Made by a program: the position numbers and the translations under genes. The notes under the pieces were generated by a model. That model searched no databases, was not told the origin of the DNA, and saw only the letters and a list, made by a program, of their open reading frames with translations. From NCBI GenBank assembly GCA_964437815.1, contig CAYTIE010000015.1:1-25355 (forward strand): DNA of 25,355 nucleotides, written 5' to 3'. Shown in pieces: positions 1-6,684 of this stretch; within the stretch, counting starts at the first letter, position 1; each line of letters opens with the position of its first letter. The DNA comes from Marisimplicoccus sp964437815. Lineage in GTDB: Bacteria > Bacteroidota > Bacteroidia > Flavobacteriales > Flavobacteriaceae.

Positions 1-352
1 CAGACCAATTATTAAATAAGTTATAATCAAATCCAAATTTTATATATTCTCCAGTCGAAGTAAAATTTACATTTTCATCTTCTATATATTTATCTAATGA
101 ACCAATTTCTGCAGCTATAGAAAAATCATTAATGATTCTTAGACTTGTAATTAACTCATAACTCAAATCATCATTGTTTATACTAGAATAAATGGGTTTG
201 AATAGATCAATACCTATACTTAGCTTATCTATATTTATAAGCTTTTCCTTGATAGCTACACTGTCAATTTCTTTGTTTTTGTTTTCTTGTCCAACAATAA
301 AATTTATTGAAAATAGACTAAAAATGAATATATAAATTTGTTTTTTCTTCAT
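1..352 (-). CDS. DUF6048 family secreted/outer-membrane protein, N-terminal part
   Basis: Reading the minus strand from ATG at 352-350 gives 117 codons open to the window edge, so the C-terminus is missing. The product starts MKKKQIYIFIFSLF and has a signal peptide that appears to end at VGQ. The mature part has alternating hydrophobic/polar stretches such as KLSIGIDLFKPIYS and GEYIKFGFDYN, typical of outer-membrane beta-strands. This fits DUF6048, which in Flavobacteria is usually encoded next to a DUF6452 lipoprotein, as here. The start lies 35 nt inside the upstream DUF6452 gene, so the two are probably translationally coupled. The function is unknown; an outer-membrane location is an inference. 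Confidence 0.72.
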   Translation of the reverse strand, partial: MKKKQIYIFIFSLFSINFIVGQENKNKEIDSVAIKEKLINIDKLSIGIDLFKPIYSSINNDDLSYELITSLRIINDFSIAAEIGSLDKYIEDENVNFTSTGEYIKFGFDYNLFNNWS

Positions 353-785
353 TAAAAATTGAATCTTTTACAATTGATATTTTTTTAATCCACCCATAGA
401 TATTATCTAAATCTTCAGTAGTCTTATCAAGAATAAAGTTTGATATAAAACCACATCCTCTGTTTAAATATTCATGGATAGTTCTATGTTTAATGGATAG
501 TGTATCATCTATTTCATTATAATTTAATATATAATCTGTTCTGTTAGATGAAGTGTTTAAAGGGAGCTTTAGTTGATCTGTATCTATGTCTTTATGAATA
601 ATAGAATCTTTATTAACCCCTCTAATATTTTTTAATGAAACAGATGAGGAACTTTCATATGCACTATTAATAAATCCAATTGTAATTCTATTAGTGTTAG
701 CTGAACCTTCTAAGCATATATCATCTTTTTCACAAGATGTAATTAAAAAAAATAGTAGAAAAAATTTATAAGATCTTATAAACAT
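318..785 (-). CDS. DUF6452 family lipoprotein
   Basis: A 155-residue lipoprotein. The start is taken at ATG 785-783 because it gives a clean lipoprotein signal peptide (MFIRSYKFFLLFFLITSC) with a lipobox ending at Cys18, followed by EKDDIC, the typical opening of DUF6452 proteins. The frame stays open further upstream to 911, but that extension runs into the divergent rocD gene and would bury the signal peptide. The function of DUF6452 is unknown; it usually sits next to DUF6048, whose start overlaps this gene's end by 35 nt. It is divergent from rocD with a 56-bp shared upstream region that holds a promoter candidate for this strand. Confidence 0.82.
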   Translation of the reverse strand: MFIRSYKFFLLFFLITSCEKDDICLEGSANTNRITIGFINSAYESSSSVSLKNIRGVNKDSIIHKDIDTDQLKLPLNTSSNRTDYILNYNEIDDTLSIKHRTIHEYLNRGCGFISNFILDKTTEDLDNIYGWIKKISIVKDSIFNEEKTNLYIHF

Positions 786-803
786 CAAAATATAAATATC
801 TAT

Positions 804-832
804 CAAAATTACTATATTTAAAATAAAACCAA
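804..832 (-). promoter_or_regulatory. Bacteroidota-type promoter for the DUF6452/DUF6048 pair
   Basis: On the minus strand the -7 element TAATTTTG (811-804) matches TAnnTTTG. A TTG (832-830) lies 18 nt upstream of it, near the expected -33 position. It sits 18 bp before the lipoprotein ATG. No equivalent was seen on the plus strand for rocD in the same 56-bp gap. Confidence 0.5.
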
Positions 833-841
833 TATTAAAAA

Positions 842-2071
842 ATGTCAACAGATTTATCAACTTACCATTTAGATTTAGAAAAAAGATATGGTGCACATGA
901 TTACCATCCATTACCTGTAGTCTTAGCTAAAGGTGAAGGTGTTTATTTATGGGATGTTAATGGTAAGAAGTATTATGATTTTCTGTCTTCATATTCTGCA
1001 GTTAATCAAGGCCATTGTCATCCTAAACTAGTTGAATTAATTAAACAACAAGCAGAGACTCTTACGTTGACATCTAGAGCTTTTCATAATAATAAGCTTG
1101 GTGAATACATGGAGTATACTACAAAACTATTTGGTTATGACCAATTATTACCAATGAATACCGGGGCAGAAGGAGTAGAAACTTCAATTAAAATTTCAAG
1201 GAAGTGGGGTTACCTAAAAAAGAAAGTTGATGAAGGTCAAGCAAAAATTATTGTTTGTGATAATAATTTTCATGGAAGAACAACAACTGTTATTTCTTTT
1301 TCTTCTGACCCTGGATCAAAAGATTATTTTGGACCTCATACTCCTGGATTTATTCATATTCCACATAATGATCTTAATGCACTTGAGAAAATCTTAAGTG
1401 AAGAGAAAAATGTTGTTTCTTTTTTAGTTGAACCAATTCAAGGAGAAGCAGGTGTCAATGTCCCTGATGATAATTATATTGAAGGAGTAAGAGAGCTTTG
1501 TACAAAATATAATATTTTAATGATTGCCGATGAAATTCAGACTGGACTTGGAAGAGCTGGTTCACTTCTTGCTTGTGGTGATGTAAGACCTGATATTTTA
1601 ATTCTAGCAAAAGCTTTAAGTGGTGGTACATATCCAATTTCAGCAGTTCTATGTGATAAAGAAATAATGGAAGTTATTCAACCAGGTCAACATGGAAGCA
1701 CATATGGTGGAAATCCATTTGCAGCTTCAATAGCTAAAAAATCATTAGAGATTATAATTGAAGAAAAACTTCCTGAAAATGCTTATAAGCTAGGTGAAAT
1801 ATTTAGATCTAAAATTAATAATTATATTGAGACAAGTAGTATTGTTAAATTAGTTAGAGGAAAAGGTTTGTTAAATGCAATAGTTATAAATGATAAACCT
1901 GATAGTCAAACTGCTTGGAATATTTGTTTAAAACTTAGGGATAATGGGTTACTTGCTAAACCAACTCAAGGAAATATTATTAGATTTGCACCACCGCTTG
2001 TAATGACTGAGGGTCAGTTAAATGAGTGTGTTGATATTATTACCTCAACTTTAGTTGAGTTTGAGTCATAG
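842..2071 (+). CDS. rocD: Ornithine--oxo-acid aminotransferase
   Basis: This 409-residue PLP-dependent class-III aminotransferase transfers the delta-amino group of ornithine to 2-oxoglutarate, giving glutamate semialdehyde (pyrroline-5-carboxylate) in the cytoplasm. It matches the ornithine aminotransferase subgroup along its whole length: the YGAHDYHPLPVVL N-terminus, NTGAEGVET at about 106-114, the Asp of ADEIQTG (Asp230) that contacts the PLP ring nitrogen, and the Schiff-base lysine in ILAKALSGG (Lys257). The length is normal for RocD. It is the first gene of a plus-strand run and is followed after 3 nt by a cysteine desulfurase, suggesting co-transcription. Functionally it would take the ornithine made by CtlX, encoded at 22885-23793. 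Confidence 0.95.
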   Translation: MSTDLSTYHLDLEKRYGAHDYHPLPVVLAKGEGVYLWDVNGKKYYDFLSSYSAVNQGHCHPKLVELIKQQAETLTLTSRAFHNNKLGEYMEYTTKLFGYDQLLPMNTGAEGVETSIKISRKWGYLKKKVDEGQAKIIVCDNNFHGRTTTVISFSSDPGSKDYFGPHTPGFIHIPHNDLNALEKILSEEKNVVSFLVEPIQGEAGVNVPDDNYIEGVRELCTKYNILMIADEIQTGLGRAGSLLACGDVRPDILILAKALSGGTYPISAVLCDKEIMEVIQPGQHGSTYGGNPFAASIAKKSLEIIIEEKLPENAYKLGEIFRSKINNYIETSSIVKLVRGKGLLNAIVINDKPDSQTAWNICLKLRDNGLLAKPTQGNIIRFAPPLVMTEGQLNECVDIITSTLVEFES

Positions 2072-2074
2072 TAA

Positions 2075-3211
2075 ATGAATATATATTTTGATAATGCTGC
2101 TACTACCAGAGTTAGAGATGAAGTCATCTCTGAAATTTCTAATATTCTTAAAGAGTGTTTTGGAAACCCATCTTCAACCCATTCTTTTGGAAGATCAGCG
2201 AAATCATATATTGAAAGTTCGAGAAAAAAGATTGCTGAAATTTTAAAATGTGAGACAAGCGAGATAATTTTTAATTCTGGTGGAACAGAATCTGATAACT
2301 CTTTACTCAGATGTTCAGTTAAGGACCTTGGGGTAAAACAAATTATATCTTCTAAAATTGAACATCATGCTATCACTCATACTCTTGATGAATTGGAAAA
2401 GGAGGGTATTCAAGTTAATTATGTAGAAATTAATGATAAAGGGGAAATCGATTATAATCATCTAGAAGAACTATTAAGTGACAATAATGATTTAAAACTT
2501 GTTACTTTAATGTATGTTAATAATGAAATTGGAAATATATTAGATATTGATAAAGTATCAAATTTATGTAAAAAGAACAACTCATTATTTCATACTGATG
2601 CAGTCCAAGCCGTTGGACATTACGAGATAAATTTAAAAAAAACTAAAATTGACTTTTTATCTGCTGCTGGACATAAATTTCATGGACCTAAAGGTGTAGG
2701 TTTTTCTTTTATACGTAAGACATCAAGATTAAGTCCTTTTATATGTGGAGGCCCACAGGAAAGAGGGTTAAGAGCTGGAACTGAATCGGTTCATAATATT
2801 GTTGGTATGACTAAAGCTCTTCAGCTTTCATGCGAAAAAATTAATCAAGAATCAAAGTATATCAGTTCAATTAAGGAATATGCAATTAATGAACTTAAAA
2901 CAATTTTTCCAAAAGTTCATTTTAATGGTTTGTCTGGTGACCTTAAGAAAAGTACATATACAATTCTTAATGTTTGTTTCCCTTTAGATAGCCAAAAAGC
3001 ATCTATGTTAGATTTTCATCTTGATCTTAATGGAATTGCCTGTTCAAAAGGAAGTGCTTGTCAATCTGGAAGTACAAGTGGCTCTCATGTTTTAAATGAA
3101 ATACAAACTGATGAATTGAAAAAGTACCCATCTGTAAGATTCTCTTTTTCTCATTATAACACAAAAAAGGAAGTTGACTATTTGATAGAAACAATAAAGA
3201 AGTTTAGCTAA
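2075..3211 (+). CDS. Cysteine desulfurase family protein (NifS/IscS type)
   Basis: A 378-residue PLP enzyme that removes sulfur from cysteine as a protein persulfide for Fe-S cluster or tRNA thiolation. Visible marks are the FDNAATT N-terminus, GGTESDN (69-75), the PLP-stacking His in KIEHHAITH (His97/98), Asp175 in HTDAVQA, the PLP lysine in AAGHKFHGPKG (Lys201) and the mobile catalytic loop ACSKGSACQSG, whose Cys329 corresponds to IscS Cys328. The extended loop indicates the group I (NifS/IscS) class rather than SufS. No scaffold protein gene (IscU/SufU) lies beside it, so the sulfur acceptor is unclear. It is separated from rocD by 3 nt. Confidence 0.92.
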   Translation: MNIYFDNAATTRVRDEVISEISNILKECFGNPSSTHSFGRSAKSYIESSRKKIAEILKCETSEIIFNSGGTESDNSLLRCSVKDLGVKQIISSKIEHHAITHTLDELEKEGIQVNYVEINDKGEIDYNHLEELLSDNNDLKLVTLMYVNNEIGNILDIDKVSNLCKKNNSLFHTDAVQAVGHYEINLKKTKIDFLSAAGHKFHGPKGVGFSFIRKTSRLSPFICGGPQERGLRAGTESVHNIVGMTKALQLSCEKINQESKYISSIKEYAINELKTIFPKVHFNGLSGDLKKSTYTILNVCFPLDSQKASMLDFHLDLNGIACSKGSACQSGSTSGSHVLNEIQTDELKKYPSVRFSFSHYNTKKEVDYLIETIKKFS

Positions 3212-3230
3212 GAGTTTGTAATTTGTAATT

Positions 3231-3470
3231 ATGAAATTAAAAATAATACTATCATCATTAATTATATTTTTTTCTCTTTCATGCTCAAATAGCGATGATG
3301 TTCAAGACACATGTATCGATGAATCTAAAATTGATGAGTTAGGTTTATGTATTGAAATATATCAGCCTGTTTGTGGATGTGACGGTGTTACATATCCAAA
3401 TATATGTTATGCTAGTACTTTTGGTGGAGTTACTTCTTTCATTGATGGAGCATGTAATAAAACTAATTAG
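3231..3470 (+). CDS. Kazal-type serine protease inhibitor domain lipoprotein
   Basis: A 79-residue protein with a lipoprotein signal peptide (lipobox FFSLSC, Cys18) and a single Kazal-like domain in the remaining 60 residues. The domain shows six cysteines, including the diagnostic PVCGCDGVTYPNIC core and a terminal DGAC. Kazal domains are substrate-like inhibitors of serine proteases. By alignment with ovomucoid domains the P1 residue (second after the second Cys of the domain) would be Glu. It starts 19 nt after the cysteine desulfurase, so it may be the last gene of that transcript. Its stop overlaps the convergent M23 peptidase by 8 nt. The target protease is unknown; protection of the cell surface is an inference. 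Confidence 0.88.
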   Translation: MKLKIILSSLIIFFSLSCSNSDDVQDTCIDESKIDELGLCIEIYQPVCGCDGVTYPNICYASTFGGVTSFIDGACNKTN

Positions 3471-5142
3471 ACCAGTATACTTTTGAATTGATTTCTGTTT
3501 CATTCCCAACACCATCTGTAACTTTTATATTAATATTGTTTTCTCCATTTTTAATTATTCCATCTTCAATTTGATGGAAAATCAAATTGCTTTTTGGTTC
3601 GTACTCAAAAAGTGCCCACTTATCATTAATTAAAACATTGTATGATTTTATTCCAGAAGTTTTATCATAAACCTTTAATCGAATTGTTTTTTGATTACTT
3701 ATATCTTTATTTAAGCTAAAATTTAATGGTTTAACCTCTGGGCTTATTGAATCTATAGATATTACATAAGATCCTAAGATAGAAGAATTTGTAGAAAAGA
3801 ATTCATCTTTTTTACTTGTATTCAAATATGATAGCTTTCCATCTTTATTAATGAGACCTATATAAGATTGTCTTCTTATTATTGAATCTTCAACTTGTTT
3901 TAAAATCTTGATTTTATATGATTTTCTTAATGGGTATATGTCTTCGCCTATCATTAATGTATCATTATCAGATTCTATATTTAAGGCAACTTTATTAAAA
4001 AATGAATTCTTTTTAAATCCTATTTCAATATTGTCCTTTATAATTTGATATTTCTGCGTTGGGAGTATTTCTATACCAGTTATAGGTTTTTCTATAATAT
4101 TTGAGACAATTCCTTCTATTTTGAAATTCAGGTAGCTTTTATTATTATTCCAATCTATAACTTCTATAAGAACATCTTTTTCAACATTATCATTTAATTC
4201 AAATATCCCTGTACTTGTATTATGATTCAAGAAACTTAGTTTTGAATTAGGAGGGTGATATACCTTTTGTACTCTTATTCCTTTTGTTTTTAATAATGAA
4301 TAGTCATAGAATACTTTTCTGAAAATTGATTCGGAGATATTTATATTATCCATTTTATAAGAAAAACTTAAAATTGAATCTAAATACATTCTTATTTCAT
4401 ATACACCATTCCTATTATAATTATTTGCTGATTGCCTGTCATAGACTTCAACACCAATCCCAATCTTATTATTATAAATAACCTTTTTAGATTCATATAT
4501 ACTATCATTAATTTTTTTTATAGGATATTTTTTAGGATTATTTTTTTTGAAGCTATCTGTCTCATCAAAGATATATAAGCTTCTTATTACTGGTCTTTTA
4601 TTGTCTTCATACTTATATTTAAATGATAGAGGATTTATAGGGTTTTGAGATTTTGTATCTCTTATTTCGAAGTGAAGATGTGGTCCACTACTTCCACCTG
4701 TATTACCTGAATATCCTATTAAATCACCCTTATTTACAACTAAATCCCCTACATTAAAAAACTTTTGAATATTATAAGATTTATTTAAATACTGTTGTTC
4801 TTTTATATATTCTTGAATTTTAGGTGAGAACTCTTTTAAATGTCCATAAACAGATGTTAATCCGTTTGAGTGATCTATATATAGTGCTTTTCCATATCCA
4901 GAAGTGCTTACTCTTATCCTAATAATGCTACCATTATCAATACTATATACACTGTATCCAGGCTTTTTGTTTGTTGTAATATCTAATCCATAATGAAAAT
5001 GTGAACTTCTAAATTCACCGAATGTTCCAGAAAGGTTTAAGGGTAAATCAATAGGCGAATTAAGATTGTATTCTTGAGAGTTTAATTTGAAAAGAATACT
5101 AAGTAGGCAGAATGATAAAAATGATTTCTTTAAAAATCTCAT
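3463..5142 (-). CDS. Secreted M23 family metallopeptidase
   Basis: A 559-residue exported peptidase. The start is placed at ATG 5142-5140 (MRFLKKSFLSF), which opens a signal peptide ending near NSQ; a TTG four codons upstream is less likely. The LytM/M23 domain is near the N-terminus: His50 and Asp54 in HYGLDI, His101 in YGHLKEF and the HLH pair 155-157 in SGPHLHFEIR, so zinc ligands and catalytic residues are all present. This family cleaves peptidoglycan cross-links or glycine-rich peptides. The remaining 390 residues are beta-rich with no domain I can name; the C-terminus ends in an Ig-like pattern (VTDGVGNETEI). The flanking genes are convergent (Kazal) and divergent (coiled-coil/zapA), so it is probably monocistronic. 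A periplasmic cell-wall role is likely. Confidence 0.9.
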   Translation of the reverse strand: MRFLKKSFLSFCLLSILFKLNSQEYNLNSPIDLPLNLSGTFGEFRSSHFHYGLDITTNKKPGYSVYSIDNGSIIRIRVSTSGYGKALYIDHSNGLTSVYGHLKEFSPKIQEYIKEQQYLNKSYNIQKFFNVGDLVVNKGDLIGYSGNTGGSSGPHLHFEIRDTKSQNPINPLSFKYKYEDNKRPVIRSLYIFDETDSFKKNNPKKYPIKKINDSIYESKKVIYNNKIGIGVEVYDRQSANNYNRNGVYEIRMYLDSILSFSYKMDNINISESIFRKVFYDYSLLKTKGIRVQKVYHPPNSKLSFLNHNTSTGIFELNDNVEKDVLIEVIDWNNNKSYLNFKIEGIVSNIIEKPITGIEILPTQKYQIIKDNIEIGFKKNSFFNKVALNIESDNDTLMIGEDIYPLRKSYKIKILKQVEDSIIRRQSYIGLINKDGKLSYLNTSKKDEFFSTNSSILGSYVISIDSISPEVKPLNFSLNKDISNQKTIRLKVYDKTSGIKSYNVLINDKWALFEYEPKSNLIFHQIEDGIIKNGENNINIKVTDGVGNETEINSKVYWSN

Positions 5143-5206
5143 ACTATAATTCAAATTTAACTCAAGATTTTTATAAATTAATAACGATTTAACTTATTTA
5201 TAAAGA

Positions 5207-5491
5207 ATGATAGATAAAATAGATAAATTGAAAGTAAAATTAGACCTACTTTTTAAAAAGATGAGTAGTCTTGAGAGTGAGAATAAAAGATTATTAAAAA
5301 AAACTAGCACACTTAGTCAATTAAATATTGATCTTGATATCAAGGCTAAAGAAATAGAAGATCACAAGAAGAATCTAAAATTAAAGAATGCTTTTGTTGG
5401 AGATGAAGGTGATAGACAATTTTTAAAAAACAAGATCGATTATATGATTAAAGAAATAGACGATTGTATAAATGATATAACAATAAACTAA
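5207..5491 (+). CDS. Small coiled-coil protein upstream of zapA
   Basis: A 94-residue, highly charged protein dominated by heptad-like Leu/Ile spacing over about residues 1-60 (for example LKVKLDLLFKKMSSLESEN). It has no signal peptide or membrane segment. It ends 2 nt before zapA. In Flavobacteria a short coiled-coil gene commonly precedes zapA. Size and structure recall ZapB of gamma-proteobacteria, which bridges ZapA rings, but no sequence homology is visible to me, so a divisome role is inference from context. Probably a cytoplasmic dimer or filament former. Confidence 0.7.
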   Translation: MIDKIDKLKVKLDLLFKKMSSLESENKRLLKKTSTLSQLNIDLDIKAKEIEDHKKNLKLKNAFVGDEGDRQFLKNKIDYMIKEIDDCINDITIN

Positions 5492-5493
5492 AT

Positions 5494-5781
5494 ATGAGTG
5501 ATTATATAAAAATTAAATTAAATATTGGTGACAGGTTGTACCCGTTAACAATTGAAAGATCTCAAGAGATTTATTTTAGAGATGCAGTAAAAAAAATTGA
5601 GTCTAATCTAAAAAAACTTGAAGAAAACTATTCAGTAAGAGATAAACAAGATCTTTTAGCTATGGCATGTATTCAATTTGCAGCTAAGCTTCAGCAAAAT
5701 CTTAGCAATAATAATAAAATTGATACTGAAATTGATAAAAAGATCACAAATATTATTGATTCTATTGAAAATAAAATATAA
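5494..5781 (+). CDS. zapA: Cell division protein ZapA
   Basis: A 95-residue protein with the ZapA fold: an N-terminal beta-hairpin (IKIKLNIGDRLYPLTI), then EIYFRDAVKKIESNLKKL and a long C-terminal helix with DLLAMACIQFAAKLQQN. ZapA binds FtsZ filaments in the cytoplasm and promotes Z-ring bundling. Length and motifs match the family. It is directly coupled to the upstream coiled-coil gene. The -33 element of the downstream 6S RNA promoter lies inside its last codons. Confidence 0.9.
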   Translation: MSDYIKIKLNIGDRLYPLTIERSQEIYFRDAVKKIESNLKKLEENYSVRDKQDLLAMACIQFAAKLQQNLSNNNKIDTEIDKKITNIIDSIENKI

Positions 5782-5794
5782 GTTCTTAAATTTA
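5765..5794 (+). promoter_or_regulatory. Promoter of the 6S RNA gene
   Basis: TTG (5765-5767), then 19 nt, then TAAATTTA (5787-5794), one base off the Bacteroidota -7 consensus TAnnTTTG. A start 5-7 nt downstream falls at about 5799-5801, exactly where the closing stem of the 6S RNA begins. The -33 part lies within the zapA reading frame, so the RNA could be made separately from the zapA mRNA. Confidence 0.55.
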
Positions 5795-5799
5795 TCATC

Positions 5800-5962
5800 A
5801 GCCTGTATTAGTGATACTTTGGTAAACTCAACGAGTATATAATTAAAAAAGGTGAGTTTAAATGTTAAAGCAAGCTATCTAGAATAGATCCTTGATCATT
5901 TGATTAGCCTTAATCCTGTTTAAAAGGAGTTTACGCAAAAATCACTTTAATACAGGCTTTTC
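5800..5962 (+). ncRNA. ssrS: 6S RNA (6S-Flavo type)
   Basis: This noncoding stretch folds like a 6S RNA, which mimics an open promoter and sequesters housekeeping RNA polymerase. The closing stem is gcctgtatta (5801-5810) with taatacaggc (5948-5957), continued by gtga (5811-5814) with tcac (5942-5945). A second helix pairs tttg.gtaaactc (5818-5829) with gagtttac.g.caaa (5927-5939). Together they form about 26 bp with small bulges, then a large bubble and an apical hairpin: caag/cttg (5871-5874/5891-5894) and atcta/tagat (5877-5881/5885-5889) with a gaa loop. The 3' end runs into cttttct. Position after zapA, size of about 160 nt and architecture fit the flavobacterial 6S family; to my recollection the gene often lies between zapA and rny in this group. 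Here rny is absent and a convergent gene ends at 5962. Confidence 0.85.
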
Positions 5963-6684
5963 TATGTTATGAGATTTCCTTCATCATCCCACTGAGCAAT
6001 ATCTCCTCTTTTACTTTGATCAATACACTTATCAATCCATTCCTTATCATACGATACAATCCCCTTATATTGTTCCAAGATTTCATCGGGAACACCATCC
6101 CAAACATTAGGAGTATTACCTTTATAACCTAAATCCTTAATTCCCACTTCAGAAGTAAAATATCCAGTCACAATCATACCTCTATATGTAGCGAAAAGTT
6201 TTACGCTTTCTTTTTGATCTTTTAAAGAGTTATCTTCGTATGAAATTTCATCAAAGAGGATTTTTATTTCAGTTTCACTAGTGTTTAAGAGTTTTGAACC
6301 AAACTTTTCAATACATAAATCATCAAAAACAATTAAACCTCTCCTTAATACTCTTTCTCCATAACTTTTGTGTGCAGGAGTGCTCCAGTCTTTTGCAATA
6401 AATTCAAACATTTCAACTACACCTGCATCATTTATATCTCCGAATTCATTAGGAGGTAAAACAATATTTGCAATCTTTTCTATTGTTTTTAATTCACTTT
6501 CAGTAAAAAATCTTGAGTTTAAGAATCTTTTATCTCTCTTTTTCTCTTCAGGAGTTCTTCCATATTGATATTCCCAAATCTTATCTAAGACTTTATTGTC
6601 AACTGAAGAAACGCAGCTTTCTAATATAACTGATGAACCTATTGAACCTAAAATTATATTTCTTATAATCTCTCTTCTATCCAT
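5962..6684 (-). CDS. Gluconate 2-dehydrogenase subunit 3 family protein
   Basis: A 240-residue small subunit of a membrane-associated dehydrogenase, partner of the GMC flavoprotein just upstream, whose stop overlaps this start by one nt (TAATG). The N-terminus, MDRREIIRNI, then hydrophobic residues up to ILESC, resembles a Tat signal with a possible lipobox. That fits export of a pre-folded, cofactor-bearing partner by hitchhiking. Recognisable subunit-3 features are FFTESELKTIEKIANIVLPP near residues 60-80 and the GMIVTGYFTSEVGIKDLGY segment near 170-190. It has no cofactor motif of its own; in characterised complexes this subunit is needed for maturation and export of the large subunit. The third, cytochrome c subunit is not encoded nearby. 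Confidence 0.85.
   Translation of the reverse strand: MDRREIIRNIILGSIGSSVILESCVSSVDNKVLDKIWEYQYGRTPEEKKRDKRFLNSRFFTESELKTIEKIANIVLPPNEFGDINDAGVVEMFEFIAKDWSTPAHKSYGERVLRRGLIVFDDLCIEKFGSKLLNTSETEIKILFDEISYEDNSLKDQKESVKLFATYRGMIVTGYFTSEVGIKDLGYKGNTPNVWDGVPDEILEQYKGIVSYDKEWIDKCIDQSKRGDIAQWDDEGNLIT

Noticed and set aside
786..911. N-terminal extension of the DUF6452 lipoprotein frame
   Set aside because: It overlaps the start of rocD on the other strand and would place the lipoprotein signal peptide internally; ATG at 785 fits the lipobox.
3213..3229. Short direct repeat (tttgtaatttgtaatt) before the Kazal gene
   Set aside because: Two copies of a low-complexity AT-rich unit; no sign of a regulatory or mobile element.
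5143..5154. TTG start for the M23 peptidase
   Set aside because: It adds four residues before a good signal peptide; ATG at 5142 is preferred. The sequence here (TAAATTTG at 5159-5152, minus) may instead be a promoter -7 element.
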